From Planococcus sp. (in: firmicutes) (GTDB lineage Bacteria; Bacillota; Bacilli; Bacillales_A; Planococcaceae): 8,387 nucleotides of DNA. The translations under genes were made by a program, and so were the position numbers. Below are positions 1 to 7,257 of this stretch, one piece after another; positions within the stretch are counted from its first letter, which is position 1, and each line of letters starts with the position of its first letter. The stretch spans positions 1 through 8,387 of the forward strand of contig JASLAI010000063.1 in assembly GCA_030147225.1 (NCBI GenBank). The letters are read 5' to 3'. The notes under the pieces are model-generated. The model ran no database searches, had not been told where the DNA came from, and saw only the letters and a list, made by a program, of their open reading frames with translations.

Positions 1-107
1 ATGCTTATTCAACTGTTCCTTTCCCAAACGAGCTTTCATGGGCGGATCCGCTTTTCCTTGTCCAGCTCCACCAGCCTGCTCCTCGGGTCGTAAGTCAACC
101 TGGCTGT

Positions 108-124
108 GTGGCAAAGAACGCCAC
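108..124. other. Short hairpin GTGGC/GCCAC
   Basis: A perfect 5-bp inverted repeat (108-112 with 120-124) around a 7-nt spacer, 17 nt from the neighbouring hairpin. No T tract follows on either strand. Short enough to be chance; noted because two hairpins occur side by side in an otherwise gene-free stretch. Confidence 0.25.
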
Positions 125-141
125 TTCGCCGATCTGCCTTA

Positions 142-164
142 TGCCTTTCAGAGCTGAACAGGCA
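142..164 (-). other. 9-bp hairpin just after the icmF stop
   Basis: Arms TGCCT/AGGCA (142-146 with 160-164) and TTCA/TGAA (147-150 with 155-158) pair around a 4-nt loop, with one unpaired base at 159. The structure begins 16 nt beyond the icmF stop, a usual place for a terminator or an RNA-stabilising 3' structure. On the minus strand it is not followed by a run of T, so it is not a standard intrinsic terminator. On the plus strand the following bases (CTTTCACTTTT) are only loosely T-rich. Confidence 0.4.
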
Positions 165-179
165 CTTTCACTTTTCCAA

Positions 180-3100
180 CTACATATTCCGTCTATACTG
201 CCCGCCCACTTCATATAAAGCGGTAGTGATTTGGCCGAGGCTTGCGACTTTTACGGTTTCCATTAATTCTTCGAAGATGTTGCCGCCTGTTTTGGCTGCC
301 TGCTTTAAACGATCCAAGGCTTCGGTTGAATCGTTGCGTTCTTGGAAAGCGCGCAAGTTGTTGATTTGCGTTTCTTTTTCTTCCACTGTGGCACGGGCGA
401 TCTCCATTGCGTTGATTTCGTCGTCCGATTGCGGGTTCGGGTTCAAATACGTGTTGACACCGATAATCGGCAATTCGCCTGTGTGTTTTTTCATTTCGTA
501 ATGCATGGATTCTTCCTGGATTTTGCCGCGTTGGTATTGGGTTTCCATCGCGCCCAGGACGCCTCCGCGGTCGTTGATGCGGTCAAATTCAGTCAATACC
601 GCTTCTTCCACCAATTGCGTCATTTCTTCGATAATAAAAGCACCTTGCAGCGGGTTCTCGTTTTTCGACAAGCCATGCTCTTTTGTGATGATCATTTGAA
701 TCGCCATCGCGCGGCGAACGGATTCTTCCGTCGGCGTGGTGATTGCTTCGTCGTAGGCATTGGTGTGCAGCGAGTTGCAGTTATCCTGCAGCGCCATCAA
801 GGCTTGTAGTGTCGTGCGGATATCGTTGAAGTCGATTTCCTGCGCGTGAAGGCTGCGTCCAGAAGTCTGGACATGGTATTTCAGCTTCTGGCTGCGTTCA
901 TTGGCGCCATATTTATCACGCATGACGACTGCCCAGATGCGGCGTGCCACACGGCCAATGACCGTATATTCCGGATCCAGTCCATTCGAGAAAAAGAACG
1001 ATAAGTTCGGTGCAAAGTCATCGATGTTCATGCCGCGGCTCAAGTAATACTCCACGTATGTGAAACCGTTGGAAAGTGTAAATGCCAATTGCGAAATCGG
1101 GTTCGCGCCCGCTTCGGCAATATGGTAGCCAGAAATCGAAACCGAGTAATAATTACGTACTTTGTGATCGATAAAGTATTGCTGGATATCGCCCATCATG
1201 CGCAATGCGAACTCCGTCGAGAAGATGCAGGTGTTCTGGCCTTGGTCTTCTTTTAAAATATCCGCCTGTACAGTTCCGCGCACAACCTGAAGCGTGCTTT
1301 CACGGACTTCGGTGAACTCTTCAACCGTTAAAGTGCGGCCCAGTTTTTCTTCATTCAACTTAACTTGCTGATCGATGGCCGTATTCATGAACATCGCCAG
1401 AATAATCGGTGCGGGACCGTTGATGGTCATCGAAACCGAAGTCGATGGTGCGCACAAATCAAATCCTGCGTACAGTTTTTTCATATCATCAAGCGTACAG
1501 ATCGAGACGCCCGACTCTCCGACTTTCCCGTAAATGTCCGGGCGGTGATCCGGGTCTTCGCCGTATAGCGTTACCGAGTCAAATGCAGTCGACAAGCGTT
1601 TCGCATCATCGTCCTTCGATAAATAATGGAAACGGCGGTTCGTCCGTTCAGGCGTTCCTTCGCCGGCAAACTGACGCTTTGGATCTTCCCCTGCCCGTTT
1701 GAATGGGAATACTCCCGCCGTGTAAGGGAATGAACCTGGAGCATTCTCCAAATAAACCCACGATAAAATTTCACCGTAATCAACGAATTTCGGCAATACC
1801 ACACGCGGTACTTTGATGCCGGACAAACTTTCTGTACGTAAGACGGTGCGGATTTCTTTATCGCGAACAGACGTAACGAATTCGTCGCCGGCATACATTT
1901 CTTTTAAGGCATCCCAGTTGGCAAGAATACGCTTGGATTCAGCAGTGAGTTCGTCACGGACGCCGTCAGCCAGCGATTCAAGCGATGCGACCAATGCATC
2001 GTCCGGCGCTTTTTCTTTAACCGCTTCGATAGCCCCTTCCAATTGGAACAGGCGGCGCGCAAAGGCAGATTGCTCTTTTGTCTTAGCATGATAGCCACGG
2101 ACCGTGTCCGTCAGTTCACGTAAATAATAGCGGCGCTCGTTTGGTATAATCAGGTTCTCTTTTTGGGTTTTGACGAATTTATCGTAATCCGTCTCCCAGT
2201 CGGTTCCGCATTTTTCATTGATTGTACCCACTAATGCTGCAAAAAGAGAATTAGTGCCTTTATCGTTGAACTGGCTGGCAATCGTGCCATAAACCGGCAT
2301 GTCGTCCAACTCTTTGTCCCACAGTAAACGGCTACGTTGATACTGCTTCTGTACTTGGCGAAGCGCATCCTGAGAACCGCTGCGTTCGAATTTATTGATG
2401 ACAATCAAGTCCGCGTAATCGATCATGTCGATTTTTTCAAGTTGTGACGGTGCACCAAATTCACTGGTCATGACGTACATGGAAATGTCCGAAAAGTTAG
2501 CAATTTCTGCGTCCCCTTGGCCGATTCCGCTCGTTTCCACAATGATTAAATCAAAATCTGCTGCTTTAACGACATCCAAAACATCCCCGATAGCACCGGA
2601 CAACTCCGAACGCGATCCGCGTGTCGCGAGACTTCTCATAAAGACGCGTTTATTGAAGATGGCGTTCATGCGGATGCGGTCACCGAGAAGTGCGCCGCCG
2701 GTCTTTTGTTTGGTTGGGTCAATTGAAAGAATCGCGATTTTCTTGTCCGGCAGTTCAGACAGGAACCGGCGAATCAATTCATCCGTCAATGAACTTTTCC
2801 CAGCTCCACCTGTTCCGGTGATGCCAAGGATCGGCGTATTTTTTGACTGATCCCGGACCGCTTTCAGCAAGTCAGCAGTATCGGTATCCCGTGTATGGGC
2901 TTCTTCCGCTGCCGTAATAACATTCGCTAGTACAACTGGTTCGTCGGCTGTTAGCTTTTCAATTTTCTGATCACTTTTCACCGTTGAGAAATCACATTCC
3001 TCGATGATTTCCGTGATCATGCCTTGCAGACCTTTTTTGCGCCCATCTTCCGGAGAGAAAATCCCCGCAATGCCGTATTCTTCAAGCTCTTTGATTTCAC

Positions 3101-3431
3101 GCGGTAAAATGACGCCCCCGCCTCCACCATAAATGCGGATATGCGTAGCACCTTTTTCCTCCAGCAAATCATGCATGTACTTGAAGTATTCCATATGTCC
3201 GCCCTGGTAAGATGAAATACAGATGCCTTGGACATCTTCCTGAATCGCTGCATTGACCACTTCTTCTACTGAACGGTTATGGCCCAAATGAATCACTTCG
3301 GCACCGCTCGACTGTAAAATCCGGCGCATAATATTGATGGACGCGTCATGGCCGTCAAACAGACTGGAAGCTGTGACAAAGCGAATATGGTTTTTCGGCT
3401 GATACGTTTTCGTTTCTTCGATTGTAGCCAT
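180..3431 (-). CDS. icmF: Fused isobutyryl-CoA mutase with G-protein chaperone domain (IcmF)
   Basis: Adenosylcobalamin-dependent radical enzyme that interconverts isobutyryl-CoA and n-butyryl-CoA, with its GTPase chaperone built in; cytosolic. It has 1083 residues, the usual IcmF length. Residues about 15-145 form the B12-binding domain, with the cobalt-ligand His28 in SLFDGHDAS and [10 protein letters not shown] at 101-110. Residues about 197-415 form the MeaB-like G domain: P-loop [12 protein letters not shown] (203-214, Lys212) and NKFE (346-349) at the base-recognition position. A helical linker leads to the mutase barrel from about 541. There Phe588 (RQFAGEG) and Gln732 (GQNTCIF) stand where methylmalonyl-CoA mutases have Tyr and Arg, which marks an isobutyryl-type substrate; the active-site His770 is in [12 protein letters not shown]. 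It ends in GGQYRRNM. It is last in the operon and channels branched C4 acyl-CoA into the straight-chain oxidation steps encoded upstream. Some IcmF enzymes also act weakly on isovaleryl-/pivalyl-CoA; this cannot be judged here. Confidence 0.97.
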   Translation of the reverse strand: MATIEETKTYQPKNHIRFVTASSLFDGHDASINIMRRILQSSGAEVIHLGHNRSVEEVVNAAIQEDVQGICISSYQGGHMEYFKYMHDLLEEKGATHIRIYGGGGGVILPREIKELEEYGIAGIFSPEDGRKKGLQGMITEIIEECDFSTVKSDQKIEKLTADEPVVLANVITAAEEAHTRDTDTADLLKAVRDQSKNTPILGITGTGGAGKSSLTDELIRRFLSELPDKKIAILSIDPTKQKTGGALLGDRIRMNAIFNKRVFMRSLATRGSRSELSGAIGDVLDVVKAADFDLIIVETSGIGQGDAEIANFSDISMYVMTSEFGAPSQLEKIDMIDYADLIVINKFERSGSQDALRQVQKQYQRSRLLWDKELDDMPVYGTIASQFNDKGTNSLFAALVGTINEKCGTDWETDYDKFVKTQKENLIIPNERRYYLRELTDTVRGYHAKTKEQSAFARRLFQLEGAIEAVKEKAPDDALVASLESLADGVRDELTAESKRILANWDALKEMYAGDEFVTSVRDKEIRTVLRTESLSGIKVPRVVLPKFVDYGEILSWVYLENAPGSFPYTAGVFPFKRAGEDPKRQFAGEGTPERTNRRFHYLSKDDDAKRLSTAFDSVTLYGEDPDHRPDIYGKVGESGVSICTLDDMKKLYAGFDLCAPSTSVSMTINGPAPIILAMFMNTAIDQQVKLNEEKLGRTLTVEEFTEVRESTLQVVRGTVQADILKEDQGQNTCIFSTEFALRMMGDIQQYFIDHKVRNYYSVSISGYHIAEAGANPISQLAFTLSNGFTYVEYYLSRGMNIDDFAPNLSFFFSNGLDPEYTVIGRVARRIWAVVMRDKYGANERSQKLKYHVQTSGRSLHAQEIDFNDIRTTLQALMALQDNCNSLHTNAYDEAITTPTEESVRRAMAIQMIITKEHGLSKNENPLQGAFIIEEMTQLVEEAVLTEFDRINDRGGVLGAMETQYQRGKIQEESMHYEMKKHTGELPIIGVNTYLNPNPQSDDEINAMEIARATVEEKETQINNLRAFQERNDSTEALDRLKQAAKTGGNIFEELMETVKVASLGQITTALYEVGGQYRRNM

Positions 3432-3436
3432 TTTGA

Positions 3437-4078
3437 TCAAGCCCCCTGTATTGAAATGTTTTTCCCTGCCATCCCCTGCAAGAGAAATTTGGTTTGCATG
3501 TCGATAAATTCCTGAATGGTGAACTCGTTCAATGCCCATCGTCTGAAAGCCCACATCTGTCCCTGGACAAATAAATGATGGGAAGCCATGGCTACTTCTT
3601 TCGGCGTCATGTTGATTTCATCGTTGTCAACGCATTGCGTCAGCAAACGTTCAAAAATCGCCACCATCTCAAGCTCTTTATCCAGTACATAGCCTAATGC
3701 ATCTTTCGGCAGCGATTTGGATTCCTGGTACATGACAACAAATTCATCCTGCATCTCGTCGATTAACGTGTAATAATGTTCGAGCGCCGATACCAGAACG
3801 CTGATCGAGCCTTTTTCAATATCAAGCCGGTCCAACCGTGTATGCACTTCGTCGTAGATGGAGTCGCACACGAGATAAAGCACATCTTCTTTGGTTCGGA
3901 TGTACTCGTATAAGGTACCGATGCTGAAGCCAGCTGCTTTGGCAATTTCCCGTGTCGTCGTCCGGTGAAAGCCTTTTTCTTTAAAAAGCGTGACAGCCCC
4001 GCGAATCATTTGTTCGCGGCGCTTTTCAATCAGGCTTTCATCTTTTACAGAAGACTCAATCTCACGCTTTTTGTTCAT
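3437..4078 (-). CDS. TetR/AcrR-family transcriptional regulator
   Basis: DNA-binding repressor of 213 residues, of normal family length. The N-terminal TetR domain spans about residues 18-68. Its helix-turn-helix is [20 protein letters not shown] (41-60), followed by the family-typical RTKEDVLY. The remainder (about 75-205) is the helical ligand-binding and dimerisation domain, too divergent to read a ligand from. GGAGGG (4086-4091) lies 7 nt before the ATG and 2 nt after the acdA stop. The stop lies 5 nt before icmF. Its place inside a cluster of acyl-CoA genes suggests an acyl-CoA-responsive repressor of this operon, analogous in logic to B. subtilis FadR, but that is inference: no operator is visible here, and the promoter region it would bind is probably outside the window. 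An acdA nonsense codon directly upstream could lower its expression through polarity. Confidence 0.93.
   Translation of the reverse strand: MNKKREIESSVKDESLIEKRREQMIRGAVTLFKEKGFHRTTTREIAKAAGFSIGTLYEYIRTKEDVLYLVCDSIYDEVHTRLDRLDIEKGSISVLVSALEHYYTLIDEMQDEFVVMYQESKSLPKDALGYVLDKELEMVAIFERLLTQCVDNDEINMTPKEVAMASHHLFVQGQMWAFRRWALNEFTIQEFIDMQTKFLLQGMAGKNISIQGA
3442..3447 (-). promoter_or_regulatory. Ribosome binding site fixing the icmF start
   Basis: AGGGGG on the minus strand, 10 nt before the ATG at 3431 and lying within the last codons of the tetR gene. It supports the start [10 protein letters not shown]. The frame is open up to an ATG at 3554, but that extra segment overlaps tetR and does not resemble mutase sequence. 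Confidence 0.7.
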
Positions 4079-4093
4079 AAGGCAACCCTCCGC

Positions 4094-5233
4094 TTATTTC
4101 GTAACCATCCGGGAAATGACCAGACGCTGCACTTCTTGAGTGCCTTCGTAAATTTGCGTAATTTTTGCGTCACGCATAAAGCGCTCCACCGGGTAATCCT
4201 TCGTATAGCCGTAGCCGCCGAAGACCTGAACTGCTTCTACTGTCACTTTCATCGCCGTATCGCCAGCCATCAATTTCGCCATCGCTGACTCTTTGCTGTA
4301 AGACATTTTGTTCGACTCAAGCCAAGCCGCTTGGTAAGTCAATAAACGGGAAGCTTCAATTGAAGTCGCCATGTCCGCCAATTTAAATGAAACCCCTTGG
4401 TTGACCATGATCGGCTTGCCGAATTGCTCACGCTCTTTTGCATAATCGATCGACGCATCAAGCGCGCCTTGCGCGATTCCGACAGCTTGTGCTGCGATTC
4501 CGTTTCGTCCGCCATCAAGTGTTTGCATAGCGATTTTGAATCCTTGGCCAAGTTCACCTAAGACGTTTTCTTTCGGTACACGGCAATTGTCGAAAATAAT
4601 TTCAGTTGTCGGGCTTGAACGAATGCCGAGCTTGCGTTCTTTCTTGCCGACCGAGAAACCTTCAAAGTCTTTCTCGATGATGAATGCCGTTGTTCCTTTA
4701 TGTTTTGATTCCGGATCTGTTACCGCAAAAACGATGTAGATATCAGCAATCCCACCATTGGTAATAAAGATTTTCGAACCGTTCAGCACATAGTGATCAC
4801 CGTCTTCTTTTGCCGAAGTGCGCATGGCACCTGCATCAGATCCTGAAGCCGGCTCTGTTAAACCGTATGCACCAATTTTTGTGCCTTCAGCCATTGGGCG
4901 AAGGTATTTCTGCTTTTGCTCTTCTGTTCCGAATGTATAAACCGGCCATCCGGCAAGTTAGGGATGAGCCGACAAAGTCACGCCTGTTGATGCGCAGACA
5001 CGTGACAATTCTTCCACTGCGATGCAATACGCTAAATAATCCGATCCGATTCCGCCGTATTCTTCCGGCCAAGGAATGCCTGTCAGGCCAAGTTCAGCCA
5101 TCTTGTCGAAAATTTCACGGTCAAAGCGTTCTTCTTCGTCACGCTCTTCCGCTGTTGGCGCCACTTCTTTATTAGCAAAATCCCGCACCATTTTGCGGAT
5201 CATTTCGTGTTCTTCCGACAGTTGAAAATTCAT
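4094..5233 (-). pseudogene. acdA: Acyl-CoA dehydrogenase interrupted by in-frame TAA at codon 92
   Basis: This is a full-length acyl-CoA dehydrogenase frame of 379 codons with one internal stop, TAA at 4958-4960 (codon 92). Codons 1-91 and 93-379 share one reading frame and both match the family, so this is a nonsense codon, not a frameshift. Before it lie the N-terminal helices ([20 protein letters not shown] to GVTLSAH). After it come [14 protein letters not shown], the FAD signature [13 protein letters not shown] (124-136), the C-terminal signature starting [16 protein letters not shown], and catalytic Glu363 in IYEGTQEVQ. The paralogue upstream reads H-T-S where this gene reads H-P-stop. 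The sequence strongly recalls B. subtilis AcdA from memory, hence the symbol. GGAGG lies 8 nt before the chosen ATG at 5233. If the stop is real, the product is a 91-residue fragment lacking the flavin and catalytic regions; if it is a base error, this is an intact acyl-CoA dehydrogenase. No other lesion is present. Confidence 0.88.
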
Positions 5234-5240
5234 TTTCCAT

Positions 5241-5246
5241 TCCTCC
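5241..5246 (-). promoter_or_regulatory. Ribosome binding site fixing the acdA start
   Basis: GGAGGA on the minus strand, 7-8 nt before the ATG at 5233. A start at the in-frame TTG at 5248 would translate this site as coding sequence (Met-Glu-Glu-Trp-Lys), whereas relatives begin at the downstream Met with MNFQL. This decides for 5233. Confidence 0.8.
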
Positions 5247-5248
5247 AA

Positions 5249-6385
5249 TTACTTAATTAGTTGTTTGCTGATAACGATGCGTTGGATTTCGCTGGTGCCT
5301 TCGTAAATTTCCGTCACTTTTGCGTCGCGGAACAGGCGCTCGACCGGGTAGTCTTTCGTATAGCCATAGCCGCCGAATACTTGAATAGCTTCGATTGTGA
5401 CATCCATTGCCGCTTTCGAAGCGAAGAGCTTCGCCATGGAAGCTTGTTTATTGCAATCCTTGCCTTTTGAATACAGGTCTGCTGCGTTATAGACCAGCAG
5501 TTTTGCTGCTTCCACTTGCGTTGCCATGTCCGCCAGCTTAAAGCCGATGCCTTGCTGCTGGGCAATCGGTTTGCCGAATTGTTCGCGCTCTTTGGCGTAA
5601 GCCACGGCGTATTCGTAAGCCGCTTCAGCAATGCCAAGCGCCTGTGCTGCGATGCCGATGCGCCCCACATTTAAATTCGCCATCGCGATACTAAAGCCTT
5701 TATTCTCTTCACCCAATAAGTTTTCAGCCGGAACCCGCATGTTGTCGAAGGTCAATTGAACCGTCTTCGAACCGTGAAGCCCCATTTTCTTTTCGTTTTT
5801 TCCGATGATCAGGCCTGGTGTATCTTTTTCAACAATAAAAGCCGAGATGCCCCGGGAACCCGAGGAAGGTTTTGTGGAAGCAAAAACGATGTAAGTATCT
5901 GCTGCTCCGCCGTTGGTAATAAAGACTTTTGAGCCATTCAATACATAGTCATCGCCGTCAAGGACCGCTTTTGTCTTAAGGCTCGCCGCGTCAGACCCTG
6001 CCGCAGGCTCTGTCAAACAGAAAGCGCCAAGGTATTCGCCGCTCGCCAGTTTCGGTACGTATTTTTCGATTTGCTGCTGAGAGCCAAAATTGAGGATTGG
6101 GTTGGTGCCGACAGAGGTGTGGACAGATAAAATCACACCCACTACTCCGCTGGCCTTTGATAATTCATGTATAGCTGTGATATAGGACGTGAAATCCATT
6201 TCGGAGCCGCCGTATTTTTCGGGAGCGGTGATTCCCATCAATCCCAGTTCACCCATTTTTTTCAGTATGGCTGTTGGAAATTCACCATTTTCCATGTTCT
6301 CGATAAACGGTGTAATTTCTTCTTTCGCGAAATCTCGCACCATGTTGCGCATCATAAGTTGTTCATCTGTAAAGTGCAAATCCAT
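5249..6385 (-). CDS. mmgC: Acyl-CoA dehydrogenase, short-chain type
   Basis: FAD-dependent acyl-CoA dehydrogenase forming a trans-2-enoyl-CoA and passing electrons to electron transfer flavoprotein. It has 378 residues, the standard length. The N-terminal helical domain starts MDLHFTDEQLMMRNMVRDFA. The FAD/substrate signature CLTEPAAGSDAAS lies at about 123-135, followed by the beta domain (GSKVFITNGG), and the C-terminal signature begins at [16 protein letters not shown]. The catalytic base is Glu362 in EIYEGTSEIQ, the position used by butyryl-CoA-type dehydrogenases; isovaleryl-CoA dehydrogenases place it elsewhere. The start follows AGGGGG (6393-6398) with a 7-nt spacer and lies 18 nt after the preceding stop. 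Its neighbours suggest a C4 or branched short-chain substrate (butyryl-, isobutyryl- or 2-methylbutyryl-CoA), but the chain length cannot be fixed from sequence. It is paralogous to the next gene; because that one is interrupted, this may be the only working dehydrogenase in the array. Confidence 0.95.
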   Translation of the reverse strand: MDLHFTDEQLMMRNMVRDFAKEEITPFIENMENGEFPTAILKKMGELGLMGITAPEKYGGSEMDFTSYITAIHELSKASGVVGVILSVHTSVGTNPILNFGSQQQIEKYVPKLASGEYLGAFCLTEPAAGSDAASLKTKAVLDGDDYVLNGSKVFITNGGAADTYIVFASTKPSSGSRGISAFIVEKDTPGLIIGKNEKKMGLHGSKTVQLTFDNMRVPAENLLGEENKGFSIAMANLNVGRIGIAAQALGIAEAAYEYAVAYAKEREQFGKPIAQQQGIGFKLADMATQVEAAKLLVYNAADLYSKGKDCNKQASMAKLFASKAAMDVTIEAIQVFGGYGYTKDYPVERLFRDAKVTEIYEGTSEIQRIVISKQLIK

Positions 6386-6403
6386 TGCGGTTCCCCCTAA
6401 TTA

Positions 6404-7255
6404 TTATGTGTAGTCATAGAAACCGCGTCCGGTTTTCTTGCCCAGCCAGCCGGCTTTCACGTATTGGCGCAATAAGGGGCTTGGGCGATATTTGCTGTCG
6501 CCAAATCCTTCATGCAGTACTTCCATGATATACAGGCATGTATCAAGTCCGATAAAATCAGACAATTCCAGAGGCCCCATTGGATGGTTCATGCCAAGTT
6601 TCATGATGTCATCAATTGCTTCTTTTGTGGCAACGCCTTCTTGAAGCGTGAAAACGGCTTCATTGATCATTGGCATTAAAATGCGGTTTGCGACGAATCC
6701 GGGGAAATCGTTCACTTCCACTGGCGTTTTCGACAGCTGAACCGTCATCTCTTCCACTTTTTTATAAACTTCATCCGAAGTCGCCAAGCCTCGGATAATT
6801 TCCACCAGCTTCATCACCGGCACCGGATTCATAAAGTGCATCCCGATGACTTGCTCCGGCCGGTTGGTGACAGCCGCGATTTCCGTGATTGGCAGCGATG
6901 ATGTATTTGTAGCCAGAATGGCGTGCCTTGGTGCCACTTCGTCCAGCGTTTTAAAAATGCTGTGCTTAATCGCCATATTTTCAACAGCCGCTTCGATGAC
7001 GATATCCACATCGTGCGCATCCTTCAAATCAAGTGATGGTGTGATTCGTCCAAGAACTGCTGTTTTTTCCTCTTCACTCATGCGTCCTTTTTCAACATTA
7101 CGGGACAGGTTTTTCGTAATCGTCCCAATTCCGCGATCGTACGCTTCCTGCTTCATATCATTCAATTTCACATTCAATCCTGCTTGTGCGCAAACTTGCG
7201 CGATGCCGGAACCCATTTGTCCGGCGCCAATGACCATTACCTTTTCAATCGACAT
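6404..7255 (-). CDS. mmgB: 3-hydroxybutyryl-CoA dehydrogenase
   Basis: NAD(P)-dependent short-chain 3-hydroxyacyl-CoA dehydrogenase, cytosolic, oxidising 3-hydroxybutyryl-CoA to acetoacetyl-CoA. It has 283 residues, the usual length for single-domain-pair enzymes of this family. An N-terminal Rossmann fold shows [13 protein letters not shown] (residues 8-20, GxGxxG). NTSSLP (117-122) and the catalytic His140 in GMHFMNPVP follow, with its partner Glu152 in LVEIIRG. The family signature starts at DFPGFVANR (183-191) and leads into the helical C-terminal domain, ending [15 protein letters not shown]. The start is well supported: AAGGAGG (7266-7272) sits 10 nt upstream, inside the end of the thiolase gene, and the thiolase stop is 2 nt before the ATG, so the two are probably translationally coupled. 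NADH versus NADPH preference cannot be read with certainty. The role as third oxidation step of the C4 route is inferred from the neighbours. Confidence 0.95.
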   Translation of the reverse strand: MSIEKVMVIGAGQMGSGIAQVCAQAGLNVKLNDMKQEAYDRGIGTITKNLSRNVEKGRMSEEEKTAVLGRITPSLDLKDAHDVDIVIEAAVENMAIKHSIFKTLDEVAPRHAILATNTSSLPITEIAAVTNRPEQVIGMHFMNPVPVMKLVEIIRGLATSDEVYKKVEEMTVQLSKTPVEVNDFPGFVANRILMPMINEAVFTLQEGVATKEAIDDIMKLGMNHPMGPLELSDFIGLDTCLYIMEVLHEGFGDSKYRPSPLLRQYVKAGWLGKKTGRGFYDYT

Positions 7256-7257
7256 GC

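Larger units (their letters stand above)
1..179. other. Region downstream of icmF with no recognisable gene
   Basis: All minus frames after the icmF stop meet stop codons quickly. Two pieces are open without a convincing start: one in the icmF frame between TGA codons at 168-170 and 36-38, and one in another frame that runs off the left edge and contains an ATG at 39 (MKARLGKEQLNKH to the edge) with AAGGA about 15 nt upstream, too far for a good ribosome binding site. On the plus strand a 30-codon frame runs from base 1 to a TAA at 91-93. None resembles a protein I recognise. The region does contain two small hairpins (108-124 and 142-164) and the palindrome GCGGATCCGC (42-51). It could be an operon end plus the leader of the next gene, or a dispersed intergenic repeat. 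Confidence 0.5.

Noticed and set aside
1..93. Short plus-strand frame beginning with ATG at base 1
   Set aside because: The ATG coincides with the arbitrary window edge, no upstream sequence can be judged, and the peptide is low-complexity Ser/Leu.
142..164. Intrinsic terminator of the operon
   Set aside because: The hairpin is real, but no T run follows it on the transcribed (minus) strand, so it is reported only as a hairpin.
106..501. Plus-strand open frame of 131 codons
   Set aside because: Most of it is antisense to the conserved C-terminus of IcmF and the product resembles no family; it is a shadow.
2425..2850. Plus-strand open frame of 141 codons
   Set aside because: It lies wholly opposite the IcmF G domain and shows no recognisable domain.
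3432..3554. N-terminal extension of icmF from an in-frame ATG at 3554
   Set aside because: It overlaps the tetR gene by 118 bases, does not resemble the mutase N-terminus and has no good ribosome binding site; [10 protein letters not shown] at 3431 has AGGGGG at 10 nt and matches the family.
4094..4894. Independent 266-residue acyl-CoA dehydrogenase starting at the ATG at 4894
   Set aside because: There is no Shine-Dalgarno before this Met, and coding similarity extends upstream of it to the TAA; it is the 3' part of the interrupted gene.
4958..4960. Programmed readthrough or recoding of the TAA
   Set aside because: TAA is not a selenocysteine or pyrrolysine codon, no stimulatory structure is evident, and the family has an ordinary residue here.
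4894..5248. Frameshift as the cause of the split acdA gene
   Set aside because: The distance between the two open segments is a multiple of three and the family match resumes immediately after the TAA in the same frame, so it is a nonsense codon.
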